A stretch of 64,000 bases of DNA from an uncultured Prevotellaceae bacterium (GCA_902780635.1 CACZGH010000002.1:1-64000), one strand, 5' to 3'; numbered from the stretch's first letter, positions 53,890-63,375 are shown. Numbers and translations: made by a program. The notes: generated by a model from the letters alone, not told the origin.

Positions 53890-54012
53890 TATGGGAGTTA
53901 AGGAGTTAAGGAGTTAAGCCAAATGAATCGTGGGCTGTCTCCCTTTGGCCATCAGATGTAATGGCTTAACTTCTGAGCGAAGCGATAACTTCTTAACTAC
54001 TTAACTACTTGA
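53890..54012. repeat. GGAGTTAA octamers facing their complement
   Basis: 53893-53918 holds GGAGTTAA units, and 53962-54009 holds the complementary TTAACTCC-like units in the reverse direction (CTTAACTTC, CTTAACTAC). The two can pair, so the 160-base gap in the mannan locus may form a hairpin in the RNA. Confidence 0.7.
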
Positions 54013-54039
54013 ATAATCAATCAAATAATTGATCATAAC

Positions 54040-55500
54040 ATGAAAATAAAGAATATATTCAGCGTCATGCTCCTCTCGCTGGCAGTCCTGGGATTCCAGG
54101 CCTGCAGCGACGTGGAGAACCCGACCATCGACACCGGGCTGCGCACAGGCAATGCCACCTCTATCGAGCTCTTCAGAGACTCTGTGGCGCTGACCGACCT
54201 CCATTTCTCCATCGGAAAGAGTGCCGCCATCATCGGCGTGCAGGCCGACGGCGACTGGACTGCAGAGGTGGGCGACGAGTCATGGTGCCATCTGGCTGTG
54301 CATGCCGGTTATGGCTATACCAACAAATTCTCTTACACCAAGATTGAGGTGGACAAGAATGACGGCGAGGCCCGCAACACCACCCTCACCGTGCGCTCCG
54401 GCAACCTCACGAAGCAGGTGGCCATCACTCAGAACGGTACGGGCACCGACCCCAATGACCCATTTATGAGTGCCTTCACCTTTGTGGAGCAACTCAAGAT
54501 CGGTTACAACTTGGGCAACACGCTCGACTCCAACCCCATCGGCTCGTGGTGGAATCCTGAGGGAAAGACCCCCATCGACTTTGAGACCCAGTGGGGACAG
54601 CCAGAGACCACGCCCGAAATCATCAAGACCATCGCCGACAAAGGGTTCAACGTGATCCGTGTGCCGGTGACATGGGGCATCCACTGTGATGCCAACGACA
54701 ACATCGACGCAGCGTGGATGGCACGTGTGCAGCAGGTGGTAGACATGGTGATCAACACGGGCTGCTACTGCATTCTCAATGTGATGCATGACACGGGTGC
54801 CGCTGAGAACCGCTGGCTGGTGGCCGATTTGGACAACTATGAGACCATCACCGCACGCTATAAGAAAATATGGACACAGATAGCCAACCGTTTCAAGGAC
54901 TATGGCGACCATCTGGTATTTGAGGCCTTCAACGAGATCCTGAACAAGAACAACGATTGGGGCGACCCAGGTGATGCCTCTGCTTATGAGGCCATCAACC
55001 GTCTGGAGCAGGACTTCGTAGACGTGGTGCGTGCCACTGGCGGCAACAATGCCTACCGCAACCTGGTGGTCACCACCTACAGCGCGGGCAGCACACCAGC
55101 CAAATTGGCAGGCTTGAGGATACCCACCGATGTGCATCCCAACCACATCCTGGCCTCCATCCATTGCTACGACCCCTATTGGTTCTGCAATGACACCGAT
55201 AATGAAGAAGACCAGCAGTGGTATATCTATATGTTCGACGCCGCAGTTCAGCAGGAGATTGACGACCTCTTCGCCCGTGTGGACAAGCGGTTCTCCGGAG
55301 ATCTCGGCGTGCCGTATATCTTTGGAGAGTTTGGCGCTATCGGCACCCATTCCGGCATGATAGAGCGTGTGAAGTATGCGCAGTATATGATGCAGAAGTT
55401 TGCGCAGTACAACACCACCGGCCTCTGGTGGATGGGGCTCCTCGACCGCAAAACCCTCAACTGGTATGAGCCGGAGATCGCGGATGTGCTGGTGAAGTAA
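54040..55500 (+). CDS. GH5 (subfamily 4-like) endoglucanase/mannanase with BACON domain
   Basis: 486 residues. Lipobox Cys22 (LGFQAC), a BACON-type beta domain at about residues 41-132 (VQADGDWTAEVGD ... TLTVRSGNLTKQVAITQNG), then a GH5 catalytic domain from residue 145: LKIGYNLGNTLDS, GFNVIRVPVTWG, CYCILNVMHD, the acid/base Glu299 in VFEAFNEI and the nucleophile Glu430 in YIFGEFGA. The YNLGNTLDS / VMHD pattern is that of GH5_4, which includes enzymes active on mixed glucans, xyloglucan and glucomannan. Surface location fits first attack on the polymer. Confidence 0.88.
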   Translation: MKIKNIFSVMLLSLAVLGFQACSDVENPTIDTGLRTGNATSIELFRDSVALTDLHFSIGKSAAIIGVQADGDWTAEVGDESWCHLAVHAGYGYTNKFSYTKIEVDKNDGEARNTTLTVRSGNLTKQVAITQNGTGTDPNDPFMSAFTFVEQLKIGYNLGNTLDSNPIGSWWNPEGKTPIDFETQWGQPETTPEIIKTIADKGFNVIRVPVTWGIHCDANDNIDAAWMARVQQVVDMVINTGCYCILNVMHDTGAAENRWLVADLDNYETITARYKKIWTQIANRFKDYGDHLVFEAFNEILNKNNDWGDPGDASAYEAINRLEQDFVDVVRATGGNNAYRNLVVTTYSAGSTPAKLAGLRIPTDVHPNHILASIHCYDPYWFCNDTDNEEDQQWYIYMFDAAVQQEIDDLFARVDKRFSGDLGVPYIFGEFGAIGTHSGMIERVKYAQYMMQKFAQYNTTGLWWMGLLDRKTLNWYEPEIADVLVK

Positions 55501-55519
55501 ACACCTGGCACCCCTCCCT

Positions 55520-55604
55520 GACCCGAACACCCCTCCCTAACCCTCCCCAAAGGGGAGGGGATTTAGACTCAGCCGCCTTGTGCAAAAAAGAGAGCACAAG
55601 GCGG
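55520..55604 (+). repeat. CCCTCCC...GGGGAGGGG element and strong hairpin
   Basis: 55528-55563 is a GC-rich palindromic repeat (CCCTCCCC AAA GGGGAGGGG). 55573-55583 and 55594-55604 form a perfect 11-base stem (CCGCCTTGTGC) with a 10-base loop; no T-run follows, but it probably lowers read-through between the two halves of the mannan locus. Confidence 0.65.
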
Positions 55605-55772
55605 TTGTCGTCTTAAGAAAATATCATTTCAAGACATCATCATCCCCTAAGAACCTGATTTCGACATCTGTTCTAAAAACTTTAAAGCATTGTATCAAAC
55701 TCCGTCAATAAAGTATCATTGTTTTTCCGATTTTTTTATTTATTTTGCAATGAAATTCTAATAACGCGATCA

Positions 55773-57059
55773 ATGAGAACAATCTTAGCCTTTATCACCT
55801 TGGTGATGACATTGGCGGCATGCCAAGAACAGCCCGCCTCCAACCCCTTTGTGACTGTGGCCGACGGCCATTTCGTGCGTGACGGAAAGCCTTATTATTA
55901 TGTGGGCACCAACTTCTGGTATGGAGCCATCCTCGGCAGCGAGGGACAGGGTGGCGACCGCGACCGCCTGTGCCGCGAACTCGACCAGATGAAAGCCATG
56001 GGCATCGACAACCTGCGTATCCTTGTGGGAAGTGATGGTGAACGGGGAGTGACCACCAAAGTGGAGCCTACCCTTCAGGTCTCACCTGGTGTCTACAATG
56101 ACACGATCCTGGCAGGTCTCGACTACCTGTTGCAGGAGATGGGCAAGCGGCAGATGGTGGCTGTGCTCTACCTCAACAACTCATGGGAGTGGAGTGGGGG
56201 ATATGGCTTCTATCTCGAACATGCCGGAGTGGGCAAGGCTCCACGTCCCAATGAGGACGGATATGGCGCCTATATGAGTTTTGTGGCTCAGTATGCCTCC
56301 AATGAGAAGGCTCACCAGCTCTTCTATGACTACGTGCGCTACATCTTAGGACGTACCAATCGCTACACGGGTGTGAAATATGTCGACGACCCCGCCATCA
56401 TGTCATGGCAGATCGGCAACGAGCCACGCGCTTTCAGTAAGGAGGCGTTGCCTGCCTTTGAGAAGTGGCTCGCTGAGGCGGCAGCACTCATCCGCAGCAT
56501 CGATAAAAACCATCTCATCTCCGTGGGCAGCGAGGGTGCCTGGGGTTGTGAGGGCGACTATGCGGCTTACGAGCGCATCTGCGCTGATCCCAATATCGAC
56601 TATTGCAACGTACATCTGTGGCCCTACAACTGGTCGTGGGCGCGTCCCGATCACTTGGTGGAAGACTTGCCAGCCAGTTGCGACAGCACGAAAAACTATA
56701 TCGACCGCCATCTGGCCATCTGCGACCGGCTCAACAAACCTCTCGTGATGGAGGAATTCGGTTATCCACGCGACGGGTTTAAGTTCTCTAAAGAGACTAC
56801 CACCGAGGGGCGCGACGGCTACTACCGCTTCGTCTTCTCGCTTGTGGGCGACAACGCCGAGAAGGGTGGTCACTTCGCTGGCTGCAACTTCTGGGGATGG
56901 GGCGGCTTCGCCAACCCACAGCATGAGCAGTGGCAGGTGGGCGACGACTACACCGGCGACCCGGCCCAGGAGGCTCAGGGCCTCAACTCTGTCTTCTCCA
57001 CCGACAGCACCACCCTGCAGGTCATCCAGAAAGAAGTGGAGAGAATGAGGGGGATATAA
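55773..57059 (+). CDS. GH5 (subfamily 7-like) beta-mannanase lipoprotein
   Basis: 428 residues with lipobox Cys17 (MTLAAC). GH5_7 features: FVRDGKPYYYVGTNFWYGAI near the start, YLNNSWEWSGGY, acid/base Glu217 in SWQIGNEPRA, VHLWPYNWSW and the nucleophile region PLVMEEFGYPRDG (Glu327 or Glu328). It should cut beta-1,4-mannan. The ATG at 55773 is used; a frame opening at 55719 adds 18 residues that disrupt the signal peptide. The gap of 272 bases upstream contains the hairpin and an AT-rich tract (TTTATTTTGC), so a second promoter of the locus may lie there. Confidence 0.9.
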   Translation: MRTILAFITLVMTLAACQEQPASNPFVTVADGHFVRDGKPYYYVGTNFWYGAILGSEGQGGDRDRLCRELDQMKAMGIDNLRILVGSDGERGVTTKVEPTLQVSPGVYNDTILAGLDYLLQEMGKRQMVAVLYLNNSWEWSGGYGFYLEHAGVGKAPRPNEDGYGAYMSFVAQYASNEKAHQLFYDYVRYILGRTNRYTGVKYVDDPAIMSWQIGNEPRAFSKEALPAFEKWLAEAAALIRSIDKNHLISVGSEGAWGCEGDYAAYERICADPNIDYCNVHLWPYNWSWARPDHLVEDLPASCDSTKNYIDRHLAICDRLNKPLVMEEFGYPRDGFKFSKETTTEGRDGYYRFVFSLVGDNAEKGGHFAGCNFWGWGGFANPQHEQWQVGDDYTGDPAQEAQGLNSVFSTDSTTLQVIQKEVERMRGI

Positions 57060-57061
57060 AA

Positions 57062-57270
57062 CTGACACCCCTCCCTAACCCTAACACCCCTCCCTAACCC
57101 TCCCCAAAGGGGAGGGGACTGGAAACTCCTCACAGATACTTCTCCCTAACCCTCCCCAAAGGGGAGGGGACAAAGGCAGACAGTTGAGGAGGTCGTGATT
57201 TCTTGAGATTGTAATAACTTAATAACGACAGTAATCAAATAACTCGTCAACTTGTCAACTCGTCAACTGA
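57062..57270. repeat. Three CCCTCCC...GGGGAGGGG units and octamers
   Basis: 57062-57172 carries three copies, two with the palindrome CCCTCCCCAAAGGGGAGGGG. 57241-57269 holds octamers ACTCGTCA / ACTTGTCA, ending 4 bases before the esterase start codon region. The gap has no gene. Confidence 0.85.
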
Positions 57271-57273
57271 AAA

Positions 57274-58560
57274 ATGAAAAGAATCATCCCTTTGCTGCTT
57301 TTGCTTTGTGTGTGGCTGCCTGTCACTGGGCAGATCATCGGGCATAACATCGTGGTGAACGTCACCCCTGACCATAAAGACTGGAACTATAAAACCGGTG
57401 AGAAAGCGAAGTTTACCGTCGAGGTGCTCAAGTCGGGCACGCGGCTCGACAACGCCGTGGTCGACTATGAGGCTGGACCAGTGATGTACCCCGATGTCAA
57501 GAAGAGTGGCGTCACACTGAAAGACGGCACGATGCAATGGACCGGCACGATGAAAGAGCCTGGCTTCTACCGCCTGAAAGTGGTGGCACACGTCGACGGC
57601 AAAGACTATGCGGGGCTCTGCACCGCTGGCTTCTCGCCTGAGAAGTTGCAGCCAGCCACGAAATGTCCCGACGACTTCGACGCCTTTTGGAGCAAAGCGC
57701 TGGAAGAGGCCCGACAATATCCGCTCGACCCCCATGTCACCCTATTGCCGGAGCGTTGCACCGAGACCGTCAATGTGTATGAGGTGAGTTTCGTCAACAA
57801 CCGTCCGGGGAGTCGTATCTACGGCATCTTGTGCAAACCTGTCAAGCCCGGCAAATATCCTGCGCTGCTGCGGGTGCCTGGCGCCGGCGTGAGGCCTTAT
57901 GGCGGTGACGTGTGGACAGCTTCGCAGGGAGCCATCGTATTAGAAATTGGCATCCATGGCATCCCCGTCACCATGAAGCAGTCGGTCTATGACGATATCC
58001 GTCAGGCAGCTCTTGATGGTTACTGGGAGACCAACCTCGACCAACCCGACAAGAACTACTATCGTCGGGTGGTGGTGGGAGCGGTGCGCTCCGTTGATTA
58101 CATTGCGTCGCTGCCTGAGTGGAACGGTCGTCAGGTGGGTGTGACGGGTTCGTCGCAGGGTGGCTTCCTCTCCCTCTCCACGGCAGCACTCGACCCGCGT
58201 ATCACCTATGTGGCCGCTGTTCACGATGCCATGTGCGACTATGAAATGGCTTTACAAAAGAAAGCCTGCGGATGGCCTCATTATTTCTATCAGGTGAAGA
58301 ATCCTGACATGAAGAAGGTGGAGGGCGCACGTTATTACGATGGCGTCAACTTCGCACGCAGGATCAAATGTCCGGGATGGTACTCCTTTGGCTATAACGA
58401 CGAGGTGGTGCCTCCTTCTTCCGCCTATTCTGTTTATAATGTGGTGTCAGCTCCCAAGACTCTCTCCCTCTACCAAAAAACCGGACATTTTTGGTATCAG
58501 GAGCAGTGGGATGAATGGGAAAACTGGCTGCTGGAGCAGATGGGAATAGGCGAAAGATGA
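57274..58560 (+). CDS. Acetyl esterase, CE7/AXE1-like
   Basis: 428 residues with a signal peptide (MKRIIPLLLLLCVWLPVTGQ). An N-terminal beta domain is followed by an alpha/beta hydrolase of the AXE1 family: CPDDFDAFWSKAL, YPALLRVPGAGVRPYGGDV, nucleophile Ser294 in VTGSSQGGFLS, Asp376 in FGYNDEVVPPSSAY and His405 in KTGHFWYQ. It should remove acetyl groups from acetylated mannan or from its oligomers so that the GH26 and GH5 enzymes can act. Substrate is inferred from the locus. Confidence 0.87.
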   Translation: MKRIIPLLLLLCVWLPVTGQIIGHNIVVNVTPDHKDWNYKTGEKAKFTVEVLKSGTRLDNAVVDYEAGPVMYPDVKKSGVTLKDGTMQWTGTMKEPGFYRLKVVAHVDGKDYAGLCTAGFSPEKLQPATKCPDDFDAFWSKALEEARQYPLDPHVTLLPERCTETVNVYEVSFVNNRPGSRIYGILCKPVKPGKYPALLRVPGAGVRPYGGDVWTASQGAIVLEIGIHGIPVTMKQSVYDDIRQAALDGYWETNLDQPDKNYYRRVVVGAVRSVDYIASLPEWNGRQVGVTGSSQGGFLSLSTAALDPRITYVAAVHDAMCDYEMALQKKACGWPHYFYQVKNPDMKKVEGARYYDGVNFARRIKCPGWYSFGYNDEVVPPSSAYSVYNVVSAPKTLSLYQKTGHFWYQEQWDEWENWLLEQMGIGER

Positions 58561-58680
58561 AAGAGGTAAGAGGTGAGAGGTAAGAGGTGAGGGGTGAGAG
58601 AATACCCTTGCAAATAACTCGTCAACTCGTCAACTTGTTTACTTATCAACAAAAAAACTTGTCAACTTAATAACAACTAG
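58560..58680. repeat. AGAGGTA/AGAGGTG heptamers and octamers
   Basis: 58562-58600 is a heptamer run AGAGGTA / AGAGGTG. 58613-58676 is an octamer run (ACTCGTCA, ACTTGTTT, ACTTGTCA). They fill the gap before the GH26 gene. Confidence 0.85.
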
Positions 58681-58682
58681 AT

Positions 58683-59804
58683 ATGAAGAAGATTTTAGCG
58701 ATGGCAATAGCGACTATTGCAGTGGCTGCCTGTACGACAACAAAGAATGCTGAGCCTGAACAGACAGTGGCACAGCAACTGATGGAACGCTTGGAGACAC
58801 TCAGAAAGCAAGGCGTCATGTATGGACATCAGGATGACCCGATGTATGGTCTGACCTGGGAGTATGACAAAGACTCCAGTGATGTGAAGAATGTCTGTGG
58901 TGACTACCCCGCTATCATGGGATTTGACCTCGGAGGTATTGAGATGGGTGACGCCAAGAATCTCGACAGTGTGCCCTTTACCCGTATGAGGGAAGAGGTG
59001 ATCAACCACCATCGTCGTGGAGGTATCGTTACCCTGAGTTGGCATCCGCGCAATCCTGTCACCACCATCGAGGGAGGCGGCTGGGCTGGCCAGAAGTTCC
59101 CTGAGGGCACAGCATGGGATGTCAGCGACACGGCTGTGGTGAAGAAGATCTTACCTGGTGGCGAGTTTCATGAGAAGTTTGAGACCTGGATGCAGCGTGT
59201 GTCTGATTTCTTGGCGACACTGAAGGATGAAATGGGAGTGAATATCCCCATCATCTTCCGTCCTTGGCATGAGAACTCCGGCTCTTGGTTCTGGTGGGGC
59301 GAGAAACTGTGCACCGTGGATGAGTATAAAGCCCTGTGGAATATGTTGCAAGATAAACTGAAAGCTGATGGTTTTGACAATTTAGTGTGGTCTTATTCTC
59401 CTGGTATGCAGGACAATCTGACCACCGAGCGACTGCTCGACCGTTATCCAGGTGACGACCGTGTGGACATGATCGGTCTGGATGGCTATCAGTGGGTGCC
59501 AGAGGAGAAGGACCAGTTTATCACGCGCTGCAAGCAGAACCTCGGCGTGCTCTGCCAGGTGGCCGATGATCATGGACTAATCCCCGCACTGACAGAGTGT
59601 GGCATGAAGAATATGACGGAGCCGACCTGGTGGACATCCACTTTGCTGCCAGCTGTGGAGGGATTCCCCATCAGTTATATGCTCACTTGGCGCAACTACA
59701 AGGAGGAGTGGTTTGGTCCATCGCCCGTCAAGCCGGATGCTCCCTATTTCAAGGAGATGTACGACGCACCCAATACGCTTTTCCTCAAAGACATCAACAA
59801 GTAG
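58683..59804 (+). CDS. GH26 beta-mannanase lipoprotein
   Basis: 373 residues, lipobox Cys17 (ATIAVAAC). GH26 features: GVMYGHQDDPMYG, GFDLGGIEM, IVTLSWHPRNP, acid/base Glu197 in IFRPWHENSGSWFWWG and nucleophile Glu305 in PALTECGMKN. It hydrolyses beta-1,4-mannan or manno-oligosaccharides, mainly to mannobiose in related loci, at the outer envelope or periplasm. It is followed after 33 bases by the GH130 gene, an order like the B. fragilis mannan gene cluster. Confidence 0.94.
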   Translation: MKKILAMAIATIAVAACTTTKNAEPEQTVAQQLMERLETLRKQGVMYGHQDDPMYGLTWEYDKDSSDVKNVCGDYPAIMGFDLGGIEMGDAKNLDSVPFTRMREEVINHHRRGGIVTLSWHPRNPVTTIEGGGWAGQKFPEGTAWDVSDTAVVKKILPGGEFHEKFETWMQRVSDFLATLKDEMGVNIPIIFRPWHENSGSWFWWGEKLCTVDEYKALWNMLQDKLKADGFDNLVWSYSPGMQDNLTTERLLDRYPGDDRVDMIGLDGYQWVPEEKDQFITRCKQNLGVLCQVADDHGLIPALTECGMKNMTEPTWWTSTLLPAVEGFPISYMLTWRNYKEEWFGPSPVKPDAPYFKEMYDAPNTLFLKDINK

Positions 59805-59837
59805 CTTCAAGTTGCGAATATCAAACACCGAAATATT

Positions 59838-61007
59838 ATGTCAGATTTCAAAACCCGTGTGGCAGCCCTCAAGGCACACCATGAGGCACTGCTCACACAA
59901 AAAAATGAGCCGGTAGAGTGGGGTAACGGCATCTATGAGAAGTACAAAAACCCCATCGTGACCGCTGAGCACACACCTCTCACATGGCGGTATGACTTCA
60001 ATGAGCAAGACAACCCCTACCTGATGCAGCGCATCATGATGAACGCCACACTCAACAGCGGCGCCATCAAATGGAAGGGAAAATATGTCATCATCGTGCG
60101 TGTGGAAGGCGCCGACCGTAAGTCGTTCTTCGCCGTGGCGGAGAGTCCCAACGGCATCGACAATTTCCGTTTCTGGGACGAACCGATCACTATGCCCGAC
60201 GACATCGTGCCTGCCACCAACATCTACGACATGCGTGTCACTGCCCATGAGGATGGATGGATCTATGGCGTGTTCTGCGCTGAGCGTCATGATGACAATG
60301 AGCCGGGCAACCTCTCTGCCGCCACAGCCACGGCTGCCATCGCGCGTACGAAAGACCTCATCAAATGGGAGCGTCTGCCCGACCTGAAGACCCGCAGTCA
60401 GCAGCGTAACGTGGTGCTGCACCCTGAGTTTGTCGATGGCAAATACGCTTTCTACACCCGTCCGCAAGATGGTTTCATCGACACAGGTTCTGGCGGCGGC
60501 ATCGGTTGGGCACTGGTGGATGACATCACCAACGCTGAGATAAAGGAGGAGAAAATCATCAACGCGCGCCACTACCACACCATCATGGAGGTGAAAAACG
60601 GTGAGGGACCACACCCCCTCAAGACCGACCGCGGTTGGCTGCATCTGGCTCATGGCGTGCGCGCCTGTGCCAGTGGGCTGCGCTATGTGCTCTATATGTA
60701 TATGACGGCTCTCGACGACCCCACGCGGGTGATTGCGCAGCCGGGCGGCTATTTCCTCGTGCCGGAGGGATGGGAGTATGTGGGCGACGTGATGAATGTG
60801 GTGTTCGCCAACGGATGGATCGCCGATGATGATGGACGGGTGTTTATCTACTATGCATCGAGCGACACACGCATGCATGTGGCCACCTCCACCATCGACC
60901 GCCTCATCGACTACTGCATGAACACCCCTGAGGATGGTCTCACCACCTCCGCCTCTGTCGAGACCATCAAACGGCTCGTAAGAAAGAATGTTTCTCAACT
61001 CAACTAA
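59838..61007 (+). CDS. GH130 4-O-beta-mannosyl-glucose phosphorylase-like
   Basis: 389 residues, cytosolic. GH130 subfamily 1 features: YKNPIVTAEHTPLTWRYDFN, NSGAIKWKGKYVIIVRVEG, the catalytic Asp131 in IYDMRVTAHEDG, and RNVVLHPEFVDGKYAFYTRPQD, GGGIGW and HGVRACASGLRYVLYMY. Asp131 has the same number as in the characterised B. fragilis mannosylglucose phosphorylase. It phosphorolyses Man-beta-1,4-Glc to mannose-1-phosphate and glucose. In that species the substrate is made from mannobiose by a 2-epimerase, which is not found here. Confidence 0.93.
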   Translation: MSDFKTRVAALKAHHEALLTQKNEPVEWGNGIYEKYKNPIVTAEHTPLTWRYDFNEQDNPYLMQRIMMNATLNSGAIKWKGKYVIIVRVEGADRKSFFAVAESPNGIDNFRFWDEPITMPDDIVPATNIYDMRVTAHEDGWIYGVFCAERHDDNEPGNLSAATATAAIARTKDLIKWERLPDLKTRSQQRNVVLHPEFVDGKYAFYTRPQDGFIDTGSGGGIGWALVDDITNAEIKEEKIINARHYHTIMEVKNGEGPHPLKTDRGWLHLAHGVRACASGLRYVLYMYMTALDDPTRVIAQPGGYFLVPEGWEYVGDVMNVVFANGWIADDDGRVFIYYASSDTRMHVATSTIDRLIDYCMNTPEDGLTTSASVETIKRLVRKNVSQLN

Positions 61008-61016
61008 AAAAATACA

Positions 61017-62360
61017 ATGATTAGCTTAAAAGAAAAAATAGGTTATGCGCTGGGTGACGCCGCTGCCGGAGGTATCACATGGAAAATCATGTCGATAGCC
61101 TTTCCCCTCTTTTTCACCAACGTTTTTGGACTGACCATTGCAGACACTGCCACGCTGATGCTCATCGCCCGTATGTTTGATGTGGTCACCGACCCGCTGA
61201 TGGGTAGTCTGGCCGACCGCACCCAGTCACGCTGGGGCACCTACCGCCCCTGGCTTATCTTCGGTGCCGTGCCGCTTGGCTTGATCTTTGCCTTGTTGCT
61301 CTACACGCCCGACTTCGGTCCGGTGGGCAAGCGCATCTATGCCTATACGCTCTATCTGATGATGATGGCTGTCTATACAGCGGTGAACGTGCCCTACGGC
61401 TCGTTGCTCGGCGTGATGACCGATGACGATAATGTGAAAAACCAGTTCTCCTCCTTCCGTATGGTGGGCGCCTATGCCATGGGCTTCGTCACGCTGCTGT
61501 CGTTCCCTTACCTTCAGAAGATGGTGGGCGGCACAGAGGCACATCAGTATGCCGTGCTCGGTGCAGGTTTTGGACTGTTGGCTACGGTGATGACCTTAGC
61601 GTGCGGTCTGCTCACCCGTGAGCGTCTGAAGCCAGTGCGCGCGGAGAAATTCTCCTTCCGTCCCTTCGCCGACCTGTTTAAGAACAAGCCCTGGATTTAC
61701 CTGACCCTCATCGGTATCTGCACCAACTTCTTCAACGGTTTCCGTTATGCTGTAGCGGGTTATCTGCTGGAGTACTGTCTGCATGGCGATGTGACGGTGA
61801 GTGGACTGATCATCAATTACACCGTGTTTATGACCTTCGGCGAGGTCACCTGTATGATCTTCGGCGGTGTGTCGCCGGCGTTCACCAAGTGGGTGGGTTC
61901 CAAGAAGAAAGCGTTTATGATTGCTGCCCTCATCTGTATGATTTTCTCCATCTGTTTCTTCTTTGTGCCGATGGATCCCGCATACATCTGGGTAATGGTG
62001 GCACTGGTGATTCTCACTTCTGTCGGTGTGGGGCTTTACTCGCCGCTGTTGTGGTCGATGTATGCCGACGTGGCCGACTACGCCACAGAGAAAAACGGCA
62101 CCTCCTCCACAGGACTCATTTTCTCGTCGGGCACCATGGCACAGAAGTTTGGCACCGCCATCTCCGGTTCTTTGGTGGCACTGTTCCTGGGCTTCTCTGG
62201 CTTTATCTCAGGCACCGATCCCGACACGGGGCAGACAGTGATCACGATTACCAACGAGGAGTCTGTGCGCACCATGATTTGGTCGCTCTTCTCGCTCTTC
62301 CCCGCTGCCATCATCGTCATTATGCTGTATCTCATCAAGCTCTATCCTATTAAGAAGTAG
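61017..62360 (+). CDS. GPH-family sugar:cation symporter
   Basis: 447 residues with about twelve membrane helices. N-terminus EKIGYALGDAAAGGITWKIM, then the GPH motif FDVVTDPLMGSLADRT...RWGTYRPW and VNVPYGSLLGVMTDD, as in MelB/GusB/ManT-like carriers. It lies 9 bases after the GH130 stop, so it should import the disaccharide that GH130 degrades. Substrate mannobiose or mannosyl-glucose is inferred. Confidence 0.9.
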   Translation: MISLKEKIGYALGDAAAGGITWKIMSIAFPLFFTNVFGLTIADTATLMLIARMFDVVTDPLMGSLADRTQSRWGTYRPWLIFGAVPLGLIFALLLYTPDFGPVGKRIYAYTLYLMMMAVYTAVNVPYGSLLGVMTDDDNVKNQFSSFRMVGAYAMGFVTLLSFPYLQKMVGGTEAHQYAVLGAGFGLLATVMTLACGLLTRERLKPVRAEKFSFRPFADLFKNKPWIYLTLIGICTNFFNGFRYAVAGYLLEYCLHGDVTVSGLIINYTVFMTFGEVTCMIFGGVSPAFTKWVGSKKKAFMIAALICMIFSICFFFVPMDPAYIWVMVALVILTSVGVGLYSPLLWSMYADVADYATEKNGTSSTGLIFSSGTMAQKFGTAISGSLVALFLGFSGFISGTDPDTGQTVITITNEESVRTMIWSLFSLFPAAIIVIMLYLIKLYPIKK

Positions 62361-62426
62361 CATCGATGATAGCCGGATGAATATACGAAAAGCGAAAGGC
62401 GAACACTGAAAAGCTAAAAACGGAAA

Positions 62427-62470
62427 CGCTCCCTGCCCCCCCTTAGTTAGAAGGCAGGGGGCGTTTTTTT
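62427..62470 (+). terminator. Terminator of the mannan locus
   Basis: CGCTCCCTGCC and GGCAGGGGGCG pair across a loop and are followed by seven T. It lies 67 bases after the symporter stop. Confidence 0.9.
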
Positions 62471-62514
62471 CGCATCCTTTTCTTCTTTTTTTAGTCATTA
62501 TTGTTTTTTTTGTT

Positions 62515-62522
62515 TATTTTTG
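62515..62522 (+). promoter_or_regulatory. -7 box before the DUF3332 gene
   Basis: TATTTTTG followed by C, 56 bases before the ATG at 62578, in a T-rich stretch. No clear TTTG at -33 at standard distance. Confidence 0.4.
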
Positions 62523-62577
62523 CAGACGAAAGACTTTTGTCATGCATTTTTTTATTAACCAAATATACCATTACGAA

Positions 62578-63132
62578 ATGAAAAAAGTCAGTTTAAAAGT
62601 CATCGTATGCCTCCTTGCAGGCAGTGTCATGTTTAGTTCATGTATTGGCTCTTTCAGCCTGTTCAACAAATATGCCGCTTGGCAGAAAGACATGACCGAC
62701 AATAAGTTTATCAATGCCATCGTGGGATTCTTCCTGATGCCTATCGTGGGTGGTATCACACTCTTCGTCGATGCCGTGATCCTCAACACGGTAGAGTTCT
62801 GGAGCGGAGAGAACCCTGTAGCCGAAAATGTGGGCAAGACCCAGCATATCTTGGGCAGCGATGGCCTGCTCTATGCTGTGAAGACGCTGAAAAACGGCTA
62901 CCGTATCACATCGCCCAATGGTCAGGTGGTGCTGCTCACCTATGACAAGAGCAACGACAGCTGGTCTGTGAGCCAGAATGGCGAGACCGTGGAACTGTTC
63001 CGTTTCAATGAGGATGGCAAGAGCATCAAAGTGAATGTCAATGGTGAGAGCCGCGACTTCACACTCAACGAGCAGGGTGTCAACGAGGCACAGATGGCAG
63101 CCTATGGCGACCGTTTCTTCGCTCTGAAGTAG
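62578..63132 (+). CDS. DUF3332 family lipoprotein
   Basis: 184 residues. Lipobox in VMFSSC (Cys21), then CIGSFSLFNKYAAWQKDMTD and a long hydrophobic segment FINAIVGFFLMPIVGGITLFVDAVILNTVEFWSG, the hallmark of DUF3332. The C-terminal part is a small beta domain. Function unknown. Start at 62578 (MKKVSLKV); a frame from 62542 adds 12 residues before a good signal peptide. Confidence 0.82.
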   Translation: MKKVSLKVIVCLLAGSVMFSSCIGSFSLFNKYAAWQKDMTDNKFINAIVGFFLMPIVGGITLFVDAVILNTVEFWSGENPVAENVGKTQHILGSDGLLYAVKTLKNGYRITSPNGQVVLLTYDKSNDSWSVSQNGETVELFRFNEDGKSIKVNVNGESRDFTLNEQGVNEAQMAAYGDRFFALK

Positions 63133-63375
63133 TTTTTTAGTTGACAAGTGGATTCTTTAGTGGATGAGTAGACAAGTGGATGAGTAGACAAGTTGATACT
63201 TTAGTCGACAAGTCGACGAGTTGACAAGTAGACAAGTTGATACTTTAGTAGACAAGTAGATTGTAGGGGTATTCTCTCACCACTTACTACTAATTACTAA
63301 TTATCAATTACTATTTATTCAAACCTCTCACCTCTTACCTCTTACCTCTTACCTCTTACCACTCACCACTATCTA
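63133..63375. repeat. Octamer run and CTCTTAC heptamers
   Basis: 63133-63260 consists of GTTGACAA / GTAGACAA / GTGGATGA units with ATACTTTAG linkers. 63283-63316 has AATTACTA-like units and 63320-63370 a run of CTCTTAC / CTCACC units. 63376-63500 holds the trpB promoter region. Confidence 0.85.
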
